From contig NZ_JAUEPM010000002.1 in the NCBI RefSeq assembly GCF_030406385.1, forward strand, positions 186,001-250,000: a stretch of 64,000 nt of DNA. The letters run 5' to 3'. Shown here piece by piece: positions 8,513 to 16,940 of this stretch. The translations under genes were made by a program, and so were the position numbers. Position 1 is the stretch's first letter; every line of letters begins with the position of its first letter. The notes beneath the pieces are model-generated. The model had not been told where the DNA came from, ran no database searches, and saw only the letters and a list, made by a program, of their open reading frames with translations. The DNA is from Microbacterium oryzae (lineage in GTDB: Bacteria > Actinomycetota > Actinomycetes > Actinomycetales > Microbacteriaceae).

Positions 8513-10426
8513 ATGGGCGGCACCAAGCGGATGACCGTGAGCCAGGCGCTCGTCGAGTTCCTGGCGCATCAGTGGACGGTCGACGGCGATCACCGTGAGC
8601 GGACGATCCCCGGCGTCTTCGGCATCTTCGGACACGGCAACGTGGCCGGCGTCGGCCAGGCGCTCAAGCAGTTCAACCACGAGCAGCCAGAGCTCATGCC
8701 GTACTACCAGGCCCGCAACGAGCAGGCGATGGTGCACCAGGCCGTCGGCTACGCGCGCATGCACCGCCGCCTCGGTACCTACGCCGCCGCCGCGTCCGTC
8801 GGCCCTGGCGCCGCGAACATGCTCACCGGCGCAGCGCTCGCCACCGCCAACCGGCTGCCGGCGCTGCTGCTGCCGAGCGACACGTTCGCCACCCGCGTGG
8901 CCGACCCCGTGCTGCAGCAGCTCGAGCACCCGCACGACCTCGGCATCCAGGTGACCGACGCCTTCCGCCCGGTCTCGCGCTTCTTCGACCGCGTGCAGCG
9001 CCCCGAGCAGCTGTTCTCCATCGCGCTCGCCGCGATGCGCGTGCTCACCGACCCCGCGGAGACGGGCGCCGTGACGATCGCCCTCCCCGAGGATGTGCAG
9101 GCGGAGGCGCTCGACGTGCCGCTGGAGTTCCTGCAGGACCGCGAGTGGCGCATCCGACGGCCCCGGCCGGATCGCGACGCGTTCGCCCAGGCCGTGCGGG
9201 CCATCCGCGCCGCCAAGCGCCCCTTCCTCGTCGCCGGCGGCGGCGTGCTCTACTCCGAGGCGGAGCGGGAGCTGCGCGCGTTCGTCGAGGCCACGGGCAT
9301 CCCCGTGGGCACCTCGCAGGCCGGCGGCGGCGTGCTCAACTGGGACCACCCGCAGAACCTCGGTGGCGTCGGCGCGACCGGCACGCTCGCCGCCAACCGC
9401 CTCGCGGCGGAGGCCGACGTCGTGATCGGCATCGGCACGCGCTACAGCGACTTCACCACGGCATCGCGCACGGCGTTCCAGAACCCCGACGTGACGTTCG
9501 TCAACATCAACGTCGCGGCGTTCGACGCCTACAAGCACGGCACGCAGCTGCCCGTCATCGCCGACGCTCGCGAGGCGCTCGACGAGCTGATCGCCGCGCT
9601 GCCCGACCTCCGCGTCGACGGCGGCTACGCCGAGCGGATCGCCCGCGAGAAGGCGGAGTGGGACGCGACGGTCGACGAGGCGTTCGCGCCGTCCGGCCTC
9701 GCGCTGCCGGGTCAGCCCGAGATCATCGGCGCGGTGCAGGAGGCCAGCGACCCGCAGGACGTCGTGGTGCAGGCGGCCGGCTCGCTCCCCGGCGACCTCC
9801 ACAAGCTGTGGCGCGTCCGGGACCCGCTGGGCTACCACGTCGAGTACGCGTTCTCGTGCATGGGCTACGAGATCGCCGGCGGCATCGGCGTCAAGCGCGG
9901 CGCGGCCGAGTCCGGCTCCGAGCGCGACGTCATCGTCATGGTGGGCGACGGCTCGTACCTCATGCTCAACACCGAGCTCGTCACCGCCGTGGCTGAGGGC
10001 ATCAAGATCATCGTCGTCCTCATCCAGAACCACGGCTACGCCTCCATCGGGCATCTGTCCGAGACGGTCGGCTCCGAGCGCTTCGGCACGAAGTACCGCG
10101 CCTACGATCCGCAGGCGCGCAACTTCCAGGGCGAGGACGTGCTCCCCGTGGACCTCGCGATGAACGCGCGCAGCTACGGCCTCGATGTCATCGAGATCGA
10201 GCCGACCGAGTCGGCCGTCGACGACCTGCGCGCCGCGATGGCGCAGGCGAAGGCGTCCGACCGCTCCACGGTCATCCACATCAACAGCGATCCGCACATC
10301 TACGCTCCCGACGGAGCGGGGTGGTGGGACGTGCCGGTCGCTCAGGTGTCCACGCTCGACTCCACCCAGGACGCGCGCGCTGAGTACGAGGAGCAGGCGA
10401 AGCTGCAGAAGCCGCTCCTCGGCTGA
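8513..10426 (+). CDS. iolD: 3D-(3,5/4)-trihydroxycyclohexane-1,2-dione hydrolase (IolD)
   Basis: A 637-residue thiamine-diphosphate enzyme that opens the ring of trihydroxycyclohexanedione to give 5-deoxy-glucuronate. The cofactor-activating Glu is at residue 70 in YQARNEQAMVHQAVGYAR. The ThDP/Mg2+ motif starts at VGDGSYLMLNTEL (first Gly of GDG at 478) and ends with IQNHGYASIGHLS. The early GVFGIFGHGNVAG is typical of IolD. Only three bases separate it from iolB, and an AAGGAAGG-like site overlaps the iolB end. Length is normal for the family. Confidence 0.94.
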   Translation: MGGTKRMTVSQALVEFLAHQWTVDGDHRERTIPGVFGIFGHGNVAGVGQALKQFNHEQPELMPYYQARNEQAMVHQAVGYARMHRRLGTYAAAASVGPGAANMLTGAALATANRLPALLLPSDTFATRVADPVLQQLEHPHDLGIQVTDAFRPVSRFFDRVQRPEQLFSIALAAMRVLTDPAETGAVTIALPEDVQAEALDVPLEFLQDREWRIRRPRPDRDAFAQAVRAIRAAKRPFLVAGGGVLYSEAERELRAFVEATGIPVGTSQAGGGVLNWDHPQNLGGVGATGTLAANRLAAEADVVIGIGTRYSDFTTASRTAFQNPDVTFVNINVAAFDAYKHGTQLPVIADAREALDELIAALPDLRVDGGYAERIAREKAEWDATVDEAFAPSGLALPGQPEIIGAVQEASDPQDVVVQAAGSLPGDLHKLWRVRDPLGYHVEYAFSCMGYEIAGGIGVKRGAAESGSERDVIVMVGDGSYLMLNTELVTAVAEGIKIIVVLIQNHGYASIGHLSETVGSERFGTKYRAYDPQARNFQGEDVLPVDLAMNARSYGLDVIEIEPTESAVDDLRAAMAQAKASDRSTVIHINSDPHIYAPDGAGWWDVPVAQVSTLDSTQDARAEYEEQAKLQKPLLG

Positions 10427-10439
10427 ACTGCATGTATGT

Positions 10440-10451
10440 TTGTCAAGACAA
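10440..10451. promoter_or_regulatory. Candidate GntR operator before the iolE-like gene
   Basis: TTGTCAAGACAA is a perfect TTGTC/GACAA inverted repeat in the only sizeable gap between iolD and the next genes, 26 bases upstream of the ATG at 10477. A -10-like TATGTT (10434-10439) adjoins it. It implies an internal, repressible promoter. Confidence 0.6.
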
Positions 10452-10476
10452 TTAGTCGATCAATGAAGAGGACACG

Positions 10477-11382
10477 ATGAGCACCGGACTCCGCATCGGC
10501 ACCGCACCCGACTCGTGGGGTGTGTGGTACCCCGAGCACCCGCGCCAGATCCCCTGGGATCGCTTCCTGGACGAGGTCCAGAAGGCGGGCTACAACTGGA
10601 TCGAGCTGGGCCCGTACGGCTACCTGCCGACCGACCCGAACCAGCTGCAGGACGAGCTCGCCAAGCGCGACCTCAAGCTGTCGGCGGGCACCGTGTTCAC
10701 CGGGTTCCACAAGGGCGAGGAGCAGTGGCAGCGTGCCTGGGACCAGGCCGTCCAGGTCGCCGGTCTCGCGGCGGCCGTCGGCGCCGAGCACATCGTCGTC
10801 ATCCCCGACCTGTGGCGCTCCGACCTCACCGGCGAGGCGCTCGAGGCGCGCACCCTCGACGCCGAGCAGTGGGACAAGCTCGCCAAGGGCCAGGACCGGC
10901 TCGGCAAGGCGCTGCTGGAGGAGTACGGCGTCAAGCAGCAGTTCCATTCGCACGCCGACAGCCACGTCGGCACGCGGAGCGAGGTCGTGCGCCTGCTCGA
11001 GCTCACCGATCCGCGGTACCTCAACCTCTGCCTGGACACCGGCCACTACGCGTATTACGGCGGCGACAATCTGCGTCTCATCCAGGAGCACCCCGAGCGC
11101 ATCGGGTACCTGCACCTCAAGCAGATCGACCCCGAGTACCGCTTCGAGGTGCTGAAGAACGACATCCCGTTCGCGGACTCCGCGATCGACGTCATGGTGG
11201 AGCCGCCCGCCGGCATCCCCGAGTTCGGACCGATCATCGAGGCTGTCGCGGCCATCGACCCGGAGATCTTCGCGATCGTCGAGCAGGACATGCCCGGCGT
11301 CGACATCGACCTCCCGCTCGGCATCGCCACCCGCACCCGGCAGCACATCTTCGGCTGCACGTCCTTCGCACGCACCCGTTGA
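10477..11382 (+). CDS. IolE-like inosose dehydratase (TIM-barrel isomerase/epimerase family)
   Basis: A 301-residue AP endonuclease-2/xylose-isomerase-like TIM barrel. It opens with RIGTAPDSWGVWYPEHPRQI and carries QFHSHADSHVGT near residue 150 and CLDTGHYAYYGGD near residue 188, the usual metal-binding His, Asp and Glu surroundings. Every other inositol step has a gene here, so this is the best candidate for dehydration of 2-keto-myo-inositol to the dione used by IolD. Three TIM-barrel paralogues occur in the locus, so the assignment rests on similarity plus position. It has its own candidate operator and promoter upstream. Confidence 0.75.
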   Translation: MSTGLRIGTAPDSWGVWYPEHPRQIPWDRFLDEVQKAGYNWIELGPYGYLPTDPNQLQDELAKRDLKLSAGTVFTGFHKGEEQWQRAWDQAVQVAGLAAAVGAEHIVVIPDLWRSDLTGEALEARTLDAEQWDKLAKGQDRLGKALLEEYGVKQQFHSHADSHVGTRSEVVRLLELTDPRYLNLCLDTGHYAYYGGDNLRLIQEHPERIGYLHLKQIDPEYRFEVLKNDIPFADSAIDVMVEPPAGIPEFGPIIEAVAAIDPEIFAIVEQDMPGVDIDLPLGIATRTRQHIFGCTSFARTR

Positions 11383-11408
11383 CGCCCCCGTCAGAACCAG
11401 GAGACATC

Positions 11409-12422
11409 ATGAGCCAGGACCTCCGCATCGGCGTCGTCGGCGCCGGCATGATGGGCGCAGACCACATCGCCCGCATCACCCACCGCATCAGCGGCGCCTT
11501 CGTCTCGGCGATCATCGAGCCCGACGCCGCCCGCGCGGCGGCCGCTGCCGACAACGCTCCGGGCGCGCAGACGTTCTCGCGCATCGAGGACGCGATCGAG
11601 GCCGGCGCCGTCGACGCCGTGCTCATCGCCACGCCCGGTCAGTTCCACCAGCCCGTGCTCGAGCCCGCGCTCGCGGCTCGCCTGCCGATCCTGTGCGAGA
11701 AGCCGCTCACGCAGGATTCCGCGACGTCGGCGCAGATCCTCGAGATCGAGCAGAGGCTCGACCGCCCGCACATCCAGGTCGGCTTCATGCGCCGCTTCGA
11801 CGCCGAGTACGAGCAGCTCCGCCAGCTCATCGTCTCGGGTGAGGCCGGCGAGCTGCTCATGCTCCGCGGCGTGCACCGCAACCCGAGCGTGCCCGAGAGC
11901 TACGTGCAGAACATGCTCATCACGGACTCCGTCGTGCATGAGTTCGACGTCGTGCCGTGGCTCGCGGGCTCGCCCATCAAGACCGTCGAGGTCAAGTACC
12001 CGCGTCGCAACGACCTCTCGCCCGAGCGTCTGCGCGAGCCGATCCTCGTGCTCATGGAGCTCGAGAACGGCGTGCACGTCGACGTCGAGATGAACGTGAG
12101 CGTGCAGTTCGGCTACCAGGTCGGCACCGAGGCCGTGTTCCAGCAGGGCGTGGCCCGCATCGGCCAGCCGTCGGGGCTCCAGCTGTGGCAGGCCGGCCGC
12201 GTGTCGACGGCCGAGCACCAGAGCTTCACGACGCGCTTCGCCGCGGCCTACGACAACGAGATCCAGCGCTGGGTCGACGCCGTCCGTGATGGCCGTCTCG
12301 TCGACGGACCGAACGCATGGGACGGCTACCTCGTCGCCCTCGCGTGCGAGGCCGGCGTGCGCGCCCTCGACGGCGGCATCCACACGGTCGACGCCGCCGA
12401 GCGCCCCGCCTTCTACGCCTGA
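11409..12422 (+). CDS. iolG: Inositol 2-dehydrogenase (IolG, Gfo/Idh/MocA family)
   Basis: A 337-residue NAD-dependent dehydrogenase, first enzyme of the pathway (myo-inositol to 2-keto-myo-inositol). The N-terminal IGVVGAGMMGADHIARI is the Rossmann motif. CEKPLTQ gives the catalytic Lys at residue 98, and ITDSVVHEFDVVPWL gives Asp 173 and His 177, matching the spacing of Lys/Asp/His in Bacillus IolG. FMRRFDAEY is also conserved. Start at ATG 11409, with CAGGAG upstream. It follows the iolE-like gene by 26 bases. Confidence 0.9.
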   Translation: MSQDLRIGVVGAGMMGADHIARITHRISGAFVSAIIEPDAARAAAAADNAPGAQTFSRIEDAIEAGAVDAVLIATPGQFHQPVLEPALAARLPILCEKPLTQDSATSAQILEIEQRLDRPHIQVGFMRRFDAEYEQLRQLIVSGEAGELLMLRGVHRNPSVPESYVQNMLITDSVVHEFDVVPWLAGSPIKTVEVKYPRRNDLSPERLREPILVLMELENGVHVDVEMNVSVQFGYQVGTEAVFQQGVARIGQPSGLQLWQAGRVSTAEHQSFTTRFAAAYDNEIQRWVDAVRDGRLVDGPNAWDGYLVALACEAGVRALDGGIHTVDAAERPAFYA

Positions 12423-12457
12423 CCGGCCGCAGACATCCGCTTCGAAGGAGAACACCG

Positions 12458-13324
12458 ATGGTGCGCATCGCCCTCGACCCCACGCCGTACAACGACTCCG
12501 TCCACCTGCTGGACTTTCCGGACCTCGTGGCCCGGCTGGGGTACGAGTACCTCCAGCTGACCCCGAACCCGGACTTCGGTCGCCACTTCCACCACCCCAA
12601 GGTGGACTCCGCGATGATCCGCACACTGCGCAAGCGCGCGTCGGACGCCGGCGTGACGATCACCTCGGTCCTGCCGGTGCAGCGGTTCTCGTGGCCGGAG
12701 GAGCCGCAGCGTGAGGCGGGCGTGCGCAACATGAAGCGGTACATCCGGGTGGCTGCCGAGCTCGGCGCTCCCGTGGTGAACACCGAGTTCTCCGGCCGTC
12801 CTGAACGCGAGGAGGACTCCGAGGCCGCGTTCTACCGGTCGATGGAGGAGCTCCTCCCCGTGCTCGAGCAGGAGGGCGTCACGCTCAACATCGACCCGCA
12901 CCCCGACGACTTCGTCGAGGACGGGCTCGAGGCGTGGCGCATCATCCGGGCGCTCGACACCCCGCGGGTGGGCTTCGTGTACGTCGCCGCGCACACCTTC
13001 CACTACGGGGACCGCGCGGCCACGCTGCTGCCGGAGGTGGGGGAGCGGCTGGGCGCCGTATACGCGGCCGACTCGTTCGACCACCACCGCTCGCACGGCC
13101 TGCGGTACATCTCCAACCCTCCCGGCAACGCGGCGCGGGTGCACCAGCACCTCAACATCGGCGACGGCGATGTGGACTGGTCGGAGCTGTTCGGCACCCT
13201 GAAGCAGATCGGCTACTTCGATCGCGAAGACGCCCTCATCGTGTCGAACGTGTTCGCCGAGGACGAGAACGCCGACGCATCGGCGCACCACCAGCTGCAG
13301 AGGCTGCGCGAGCTCGTCGGATGA
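12458..13324 (+). CDS. IolH-like sugar-phosphate isomerase/epimerase (TIM barrel)
   Basis: A 288-residue TIM-barrel protein starting VRIALDPTPYNDSVHLLDFP. LVARLGYEYLQLTPNPDF, NTEFSGRPEREEDSEAAFYR and TLNIDPHPDDFVEDGLEAWR resemble IolH, an inositol-operon protein without a firmly proven reaction. A metal-site His/Asp cluster occurs in AADSFDHHRSHGLRYISNPP. GAAGGAG at 12444-12450 supports the ATG at 12458; the frame is open upstream but overlaps iolG. Its stop overlaps the ATG of the SDR gene by four bases, so the two are translationally coupled. Confidence 0.75.
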   Translation: MVRIALDPTPYNDSVHLLDFPDLVARLGYEYLQLTPNPDFGRHFHHPKVDSAMIRTLRKRASDAGVTITSVLPVQRFSWPEEPQREAGVRNMKRYIRVAAELGAPVVNTEFSGRPEREEDSEAAFYRSMEELLPVLEQEGVTLNIDPHPDDFVEDGLEAWRIIRALDTPRVGFVYVAAHTFHYGDRAATLLPEVGERLGAVYAADSFDHHRSHGLRYISNPPGNAARVHQHLNIGDGDVDWSELFGTLKQIGYFDREDALIVSNVFAEDENADASAHHQLQRLRELVG

Positions 13325-14097
13325 CCTGGGCGCGCTACCCGTACGACGGCACCCGGGTGCTCGTCACGGGAGCGGGCACCGGGATCGGCGCGGCGATCGC
13401 ACGCGCGTTCCTCGAGCAGGGAGCGCGGGTGGCCCTCATCGGGCGTACCCGCGCGACCCTCGAGGAGACCGCGGCGGTCGCCCGTTCGCGCGCACTCGTG
13501 GTGGTGGCGGATGTCGCCACGCATGACGGCGTGTCGGACGCGGTCGCCGAGGTGCTCGCGACGTGGGGCGGCCTCGACGTGGTCGTCGCCAACGCCGGTC
13601 TCAGCGAGCACGGGGCCGTCTCCGACCTCGACGACGCGTCGTGGGAGCGCATGCGCTCGCTGAACCTCGACGGGACGCTGTTCCTCGCGCGGGCGAGCAT
13701 GCCGCACCTGCGTGACGCGCGCGGCACGTTCCTCGCCATCACGTCGATCGCGGGGCTCGGCGGCGACTGGGCGCAGCCCGGGTACAGCGCGACGAAGGCC
13801 GCCGTGAACGCGCTCGTGCAGACGATGGCGATCGACGAGGGCCGCTCCGGCGTCCGGGTCAACGCCATCGCACCCGGCTTCACACGCACTGCCCAGACGG
13901 CCGAGCGCCTGGACGATCCCCGCTTCCATGCGCGCCTCGTCGACCGGCTCGCGCTCGACCGCGCGGCGGAGCCCGCCGAGGTCGCCGCCGCCGCGCTGTT
14001 CCTCGCGAGCCCCGATGCGTCCTACATCACCGGGGTGATCCTCCCCGTCGACGGCGGCACCACCGCATCGATCGGGACGCCGCGCCCACCCGCCTGA
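13321..14097 (+). CDS. SDR-family oxidoreductase
   Basis: A 258-residue classical short-chain dehydrogenase. VLVTGAGTGIGAAIARAF is the NAD(P)-binding motif (residues 13-30), VVVANAG the NAG motif, and ITSIAGLGGDWAQPGYSATK the Ser-Tyr-Lys catalytic set. The C-terminus ASYITGVILPVDGG is the usual SDR end. It overlaps the IolH-like gene in an ATGA. The substrate is unknown; the locus suggests a polyol or inositol-derived ketone, perhaps interconversion of inositol stereoisomers together with the isomerases on either side. Confidence 0.8.
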   Translation: MTWARYPYDGTRVLVTGAGTGIGAAIARAFLEQGARVALIGRTRATLEETAAVARSRALVVVADVATHDGVSDAVAEVLATWGGLDVVVANAGLSEHGAVSDLDDASWERMRSLNLDGTLFLARASMPHLRDARGTFLAITSIAGLGGDWAQPGYSATKAAVNALVQTMAIDEGRSGVRVNAIAPGFTRTAQTAERLDDPRFHARLVDRLALDRAAEPAEVAAAALFLASPDASYITGVILPVDGGTTASIGTPRPPA

Positions 14098-14126
14098 CCA
14101 GACTCGAACACGACGAAGGACCATCC

Positions 14127-15011
14127 ATGACCAAGCTCTCCATGAACGTCACGACGACCTTTTACGGCAACGTCGTCAACGACATCGCCGTCGCGAAGGC
14201 CGCCGGATACGGGGGCATCGAGCTGCAGAGCCCGAAGCTGTACCGCTATCTCGACGCGGGGTACGCCGTGGACACGCTGCCGCCGCTGCTCGACGGGCTC
14301 GAGGTGACCGGCATCGGCGCGGTCCTCGACCTCGAGCGGCAGGGCGACGCGCGTGCCGACTTCCTCGCCGAGGTCGAGCGGATGGCCGACATCGCCGTGG
14401 TCGTGGGAGCGCCGATCCTGCAGCTGTGCACGGGACCCGTGGACTGGGAGGTCGTGAAGGACTTCCGCGCGGGGCGGCTCACCGCAGAGGACCTGCGTTA
14501 CCGCGGCACGCTGGGCCTGTCGGAGAGCGACGCCCTGGACGCGGCGGCGTCGAACGTGCGCGAGGCCGCCGACATCGTCGCCGACCGCGGGCTGGACCTC
14601 TACCTCGAGCCGCTGGCGTGGTCGAACCTCAACCGGCACCGCCACTCGCTGGAGATCATCGAGCGGGCGGGCCGCGACAACGTCGGCATCGCGCTCGACA
14701 CGTGGCACTACTGGACGACGGGCGACACGCTCGAGGAGGTCGCCGCGACGCCGAAGGAGCTCATCAAGGCCGCGCACATCTCGGATGGGCTGAGCCTCGA
14801 TCGCGAGAGGGACGTCCCGGATCAGAGTGTGCACCGCAATGTGATGATCGGCGGCGGGGCCATCCCGCTGCAGGAGTGGGTCGACGCGATCAAGTCGACC
14901 GGCTACGACGGATGGTGGGTATCGGAGATGTTCTCCGACAAGGCCAACGAGCACGACTTCCTCGAGGTGGCCACGACCATCCGCGGCCTGCTCCACATCC
15001 TCGTCTCCTGA
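14127..15011 (+). CDS. Sugar phosphate isomerase/epimerase (TIM barrel), IolI/IolE-like
   Basis: A 294-residue TIM barrel of the xylose-isomerase-like superfamily. Metal-site motifs are LYLEPLAWSNLNRHRHSLEI, VGIALDTWHYWTTGD and WWVSEMFSDKANEHDF. It could interconvert inososes (IolI role) or be a second dehydratase acting on another inositol isomer. It lies between the SDR and a second Gfo/Idh gene, which together look like a side branch of the inositol pathway. ATG 14127 follows GAAGGA at 14115-14120. Function assigned at superfamily level only. Confidence 0.7.
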   Translation: MTKLSMNVTTTFYGNVVNDIAVAKAAGYGGIELQSPKLYRYLDAGYAVDTLPPLLDGLEVTGIGAVLDLERQGDARADFLAEVERMADIAVVVGAPILQLCTGPVDWEVVKDFRAGRLTAEDLRYRGTLGLSESDALDAAASNVREAADIVADRGLDLYLEPLAWSNLNRHRHSLEIIERAGRDNVGIALDTWHYWTTGDTLEEVAATPKELIKAAHISDGLSLDRERDVPDQSVHRNVMIGGGAIPLQEWVDAIKSTGYDGWWVSEMFSDKANEHDFLEVATTIRGLLHILVS

Positions 15012-15022
15012 GAGGCTCGACC

Positions 15023-16024
15023 ATGCAGCGCTTCGCCCTCATCGGCGCCGGATTCATCGGGTCGGTCCACGCCCAGAGCCTCGCCGCCCATCCGGATGTC
15101 GACTTCCGGTTCGTCTACGACGTCGACTTCGGCCGCGCCGAGGCACTCGCCGCGCGGCATGGCGCTCGTGCCGCCCGCACGATCGCCGACGCCTTCGACC
15201 CCGCTCAGGTGGACGCGGTCTTCATCGCGTCCTCCACCGACACGCACGCGGAGAACCTGCGTCGCGCCGCGGATGCGGGCCTCGCCGCGCTCGTGGAGAA
15301 GCCCATCGACCTCGACCTCGCTCGCGCGGCGGAGACCGTCGCGTATGTCGAGCGGGCGGGCATCCCCGTCATGGTCGACTTCAACCGGCGCTTCGACCGC
15401 GATCACGCCGAGCTCAAGCGCCTCGTCGACGAGGGGGAGGTGGGCGAGGTCGCGCTCGTGCAGCTCACCTCGCGCGGGCCCGCGCTGCCGCCTTTGGACT
15501 ACCTCAAGGTCTCCGGCGGACAGATGCGCGACCAGACCGTGCACTTCTTCGACCTCGCGCGGTGGATCAGCGGGCTCGACCCTGTCGAGGTCTTCGTCGC
15601 GGGATCGGCGCTCGCCGACCCGCGCGTGGCGGAGATCGGCGACGTCGACACGTCGGCCGCCACCCTGCGGCTCTCGAGCGGCGCGCTCGTGCAGATCGAC
15701 AGCGTGCGGCACACCGGCTACGGATACGACGAGCGCATCGAGGTGCTGGGCTCCGCGGGGATGGCCGAATCCGGCCGTATGCGCGCGGGCGGCGTCACGC
15801 GCTTCCGGGGCGCGCACGCGACATCGGACGGTCTGCACGCGGGGTGGTTCGAGCGCGTGCAGCCGACGTACGCCGCCGCGCTGGGCGCGTTCGTGTCGGC
15901 GCTGGAGACGTCGGGGCCCATGCCCGCGACGCTGCGCGACGGGCTCGCGGCGCAGGCCGTCGCCGAGGCCGCAGCGCGCTCGCTCGTCACCGGCCGCGCG
16001 GAGCCCATCGACCTCGCGCTCTGA
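15023..16024 (+). CDS. Second Gfo/Idh/MocA dehydrogenase, inositol-dehydrogenase-like
   Basis: A 333-residue NAD(P)-dependent dehydrogenase. FALIGAGFIGSVHAQSLAAH is the Rossmann motif, VEKPIDLD gives Lys 93, and MRDQTVHFFDLARWI gives Asp 170 and His 174, so the inositol dehydrogenase catalytic triad is intact. It is clearly diverged from the IolG at 11409, so a different substrate is likely, such as scyllo- or D-chiro-inositol or an inosose. It is the last gene of the rightward operon and ends at a long hairpin shared with the convergent ABC transporter genes. Confidence 0.8.
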   Translation: MQRFALIGAGFIGSVHAQSLAAHPDVDFRFVYDVDFGRAEALAARHGARAARTIADAFDPAQVDAVFIASSTDTHAENLRRAADAGLAALVEKPIDLDLARAAETVAYVERAGIPVMVDFNRRFDRDHAELKRLVDEGEVGEVALVQLTSRGPALPPLDYLKVSGGQMRDQTVHFFDLARWISGLDPVEVFVAGSALADPRVAEIGDVDTSAATLRLSSGALVQIDSVRHTGYGYDERIEVLGSAGMAESGRMRAGGVTRFRGAHATSDGLHAGWFERVQPTYAAALGAFVSALETSGPMPATLRDGLAAQAVAEAAARSLVTGRAEPIDLAL

Positions 16025-16030
16025 CCCGCA

Positions 16031-16074
16031 CGCGAGAACGGCCGCAGCTCCGAGGAGCTGCGGCCGTTCTCGCG
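16031..16074. terminator. Bidirectional terminator hairpin between convergent operons
   Basis: A perfect 20-21 bp inverted repeat: the left arm (16031-16051) starts CGCGAGAACGGCC and the right arm (16054-16074) ends GGCCGTTCTCGCG, around a minimal loop. It sits between stops at 16024 and 16081 and can end transcription from both sides. No clear T-run follows. Confidence 0.8.
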
Positions 16075-16080
16075 TCGGGA

Positions 16081-16935
16081 TCAGCGACGACGACGGGGAG
16101 CGGTGTTCTCCTCGACCGTGCGGATGGCCTCGGTGCGGCCGCCGAACTCCTTGAGCTCGTGGCTGAGCTCGGCGAGCTCGTCGCCGCCCGCCATCTGCCG
16201 CGTGAGCTCGTCGAGGGTGACCTCGTCGCGCGTGCGGTCGAGGACCGCCTGCCCGAGCTTGAGGATGACGAAGTGGTCGCCGACGAGGTAGGCGTGGTGC
16301 GGATTGTGGGTGATGAAGACCACGCCGAGACCCGCGTCGCGCGCCGCGGCGACGTACTTCAGCACGACGCCCGACTGCTTGACGCCGAGGGCGGCCGTCG
16401 GCTCGTCGAGGATGAGCACCTTCGCTCCGAAGTACACGGCACGCGCGATCGCCACGCACTGGCGCTGTCCGCCCGAGAGCGTGCCGATCGGCTGGTCGAG
16501 GTCCTTCACGACGATGCCCATCTTGCGCAGCTCGGCGTCCGCGATGGCCTTCATGTCGCGGATGCGCATGCCGGCCAGCGGGAACTTCGACCCGACGAGC
16601 TCCGAGCCGAGGAAGAAGTTCCGCCACACCTCCATGAGGCCCACGACGGCGAGGTCCTGATACACCGTCGCGATGCCCTGCGCGAGCGCTTCGCGGGGCG
16701 AGCTGAACGAGGCCTCCTCGCCGTTCACGATCAGGCGCCCCTCCGTGTGCGGGTGGAGGCCGGCCATGATCTTGATGAGCGTGGACTTGCCGGCGCCGTT
16801 GTCGCCGAGCACGCAGGCGACCTCGCCCGCGTTGACCGTCAGGTTGATGCCCTTGAGCGCGCGGATGGCGCCGTAGCTCTTCCCGACGTCCTGCATCTGG
16901 ATGAGCGGCTTGTGGGTCTGCAGAGTCTCCGACAT
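16081..16935 (-). CDS. Sugar ABC transporter ATP-binding protein (CUT2, single domain)
   Basis: A 284-residue ATPase for a ribose/inositol-type (CUT2) importer. Walker A is GDNGAGKST at residues 44-52, the signature is TLSGGQRQCVAIARAV, Walker B is VLILDEPTAAL, and the switch His lies in FITHNPHHAYLVG. Classical RbsA/MglA proteins have two ATPase halves in about 500 residues; this one has a single half, as in the FrcA type. It is the last gene of the leftward operon, with five bases between it and the permease gene. The ribosome site is weak, so coupling to permease translation is likely. Confidence 0.88.
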   Translation of the reverse strand: MSETLQTHKPLIQMQDVGKSYGAIRALKGINLTVNAGEVACVLGDNGAGKSTLIKIMAGLHPHTEGRLIVNGEEASFSSPREALAQGIATVYQDLAVVGLMEVWRNFFLGSELVGSKFPLAGMRIRDMKAIADAELRKMGIVVKDLDQPIGTLSGGQRQCVAIARAVYFGAKVLILDEPTAALGVKQSGVVLKYVAAARDAGLGVVFITHNPHHAYLVGDHFVILKLGQAVLDRTRDEVTLDELTRQMAGGDELAELSHELKEFGGRTEAIRTVEENTAPRRRR

Positions 16936-16940
16936 GGCGA

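Noticed and set aside
7589-10297. Long minus-strand frame opposite iolB and iolD
   Set aside because: Composition is Val/Arg/Asp/His-rich with no domain, and the plus strand holds clear enzymes.
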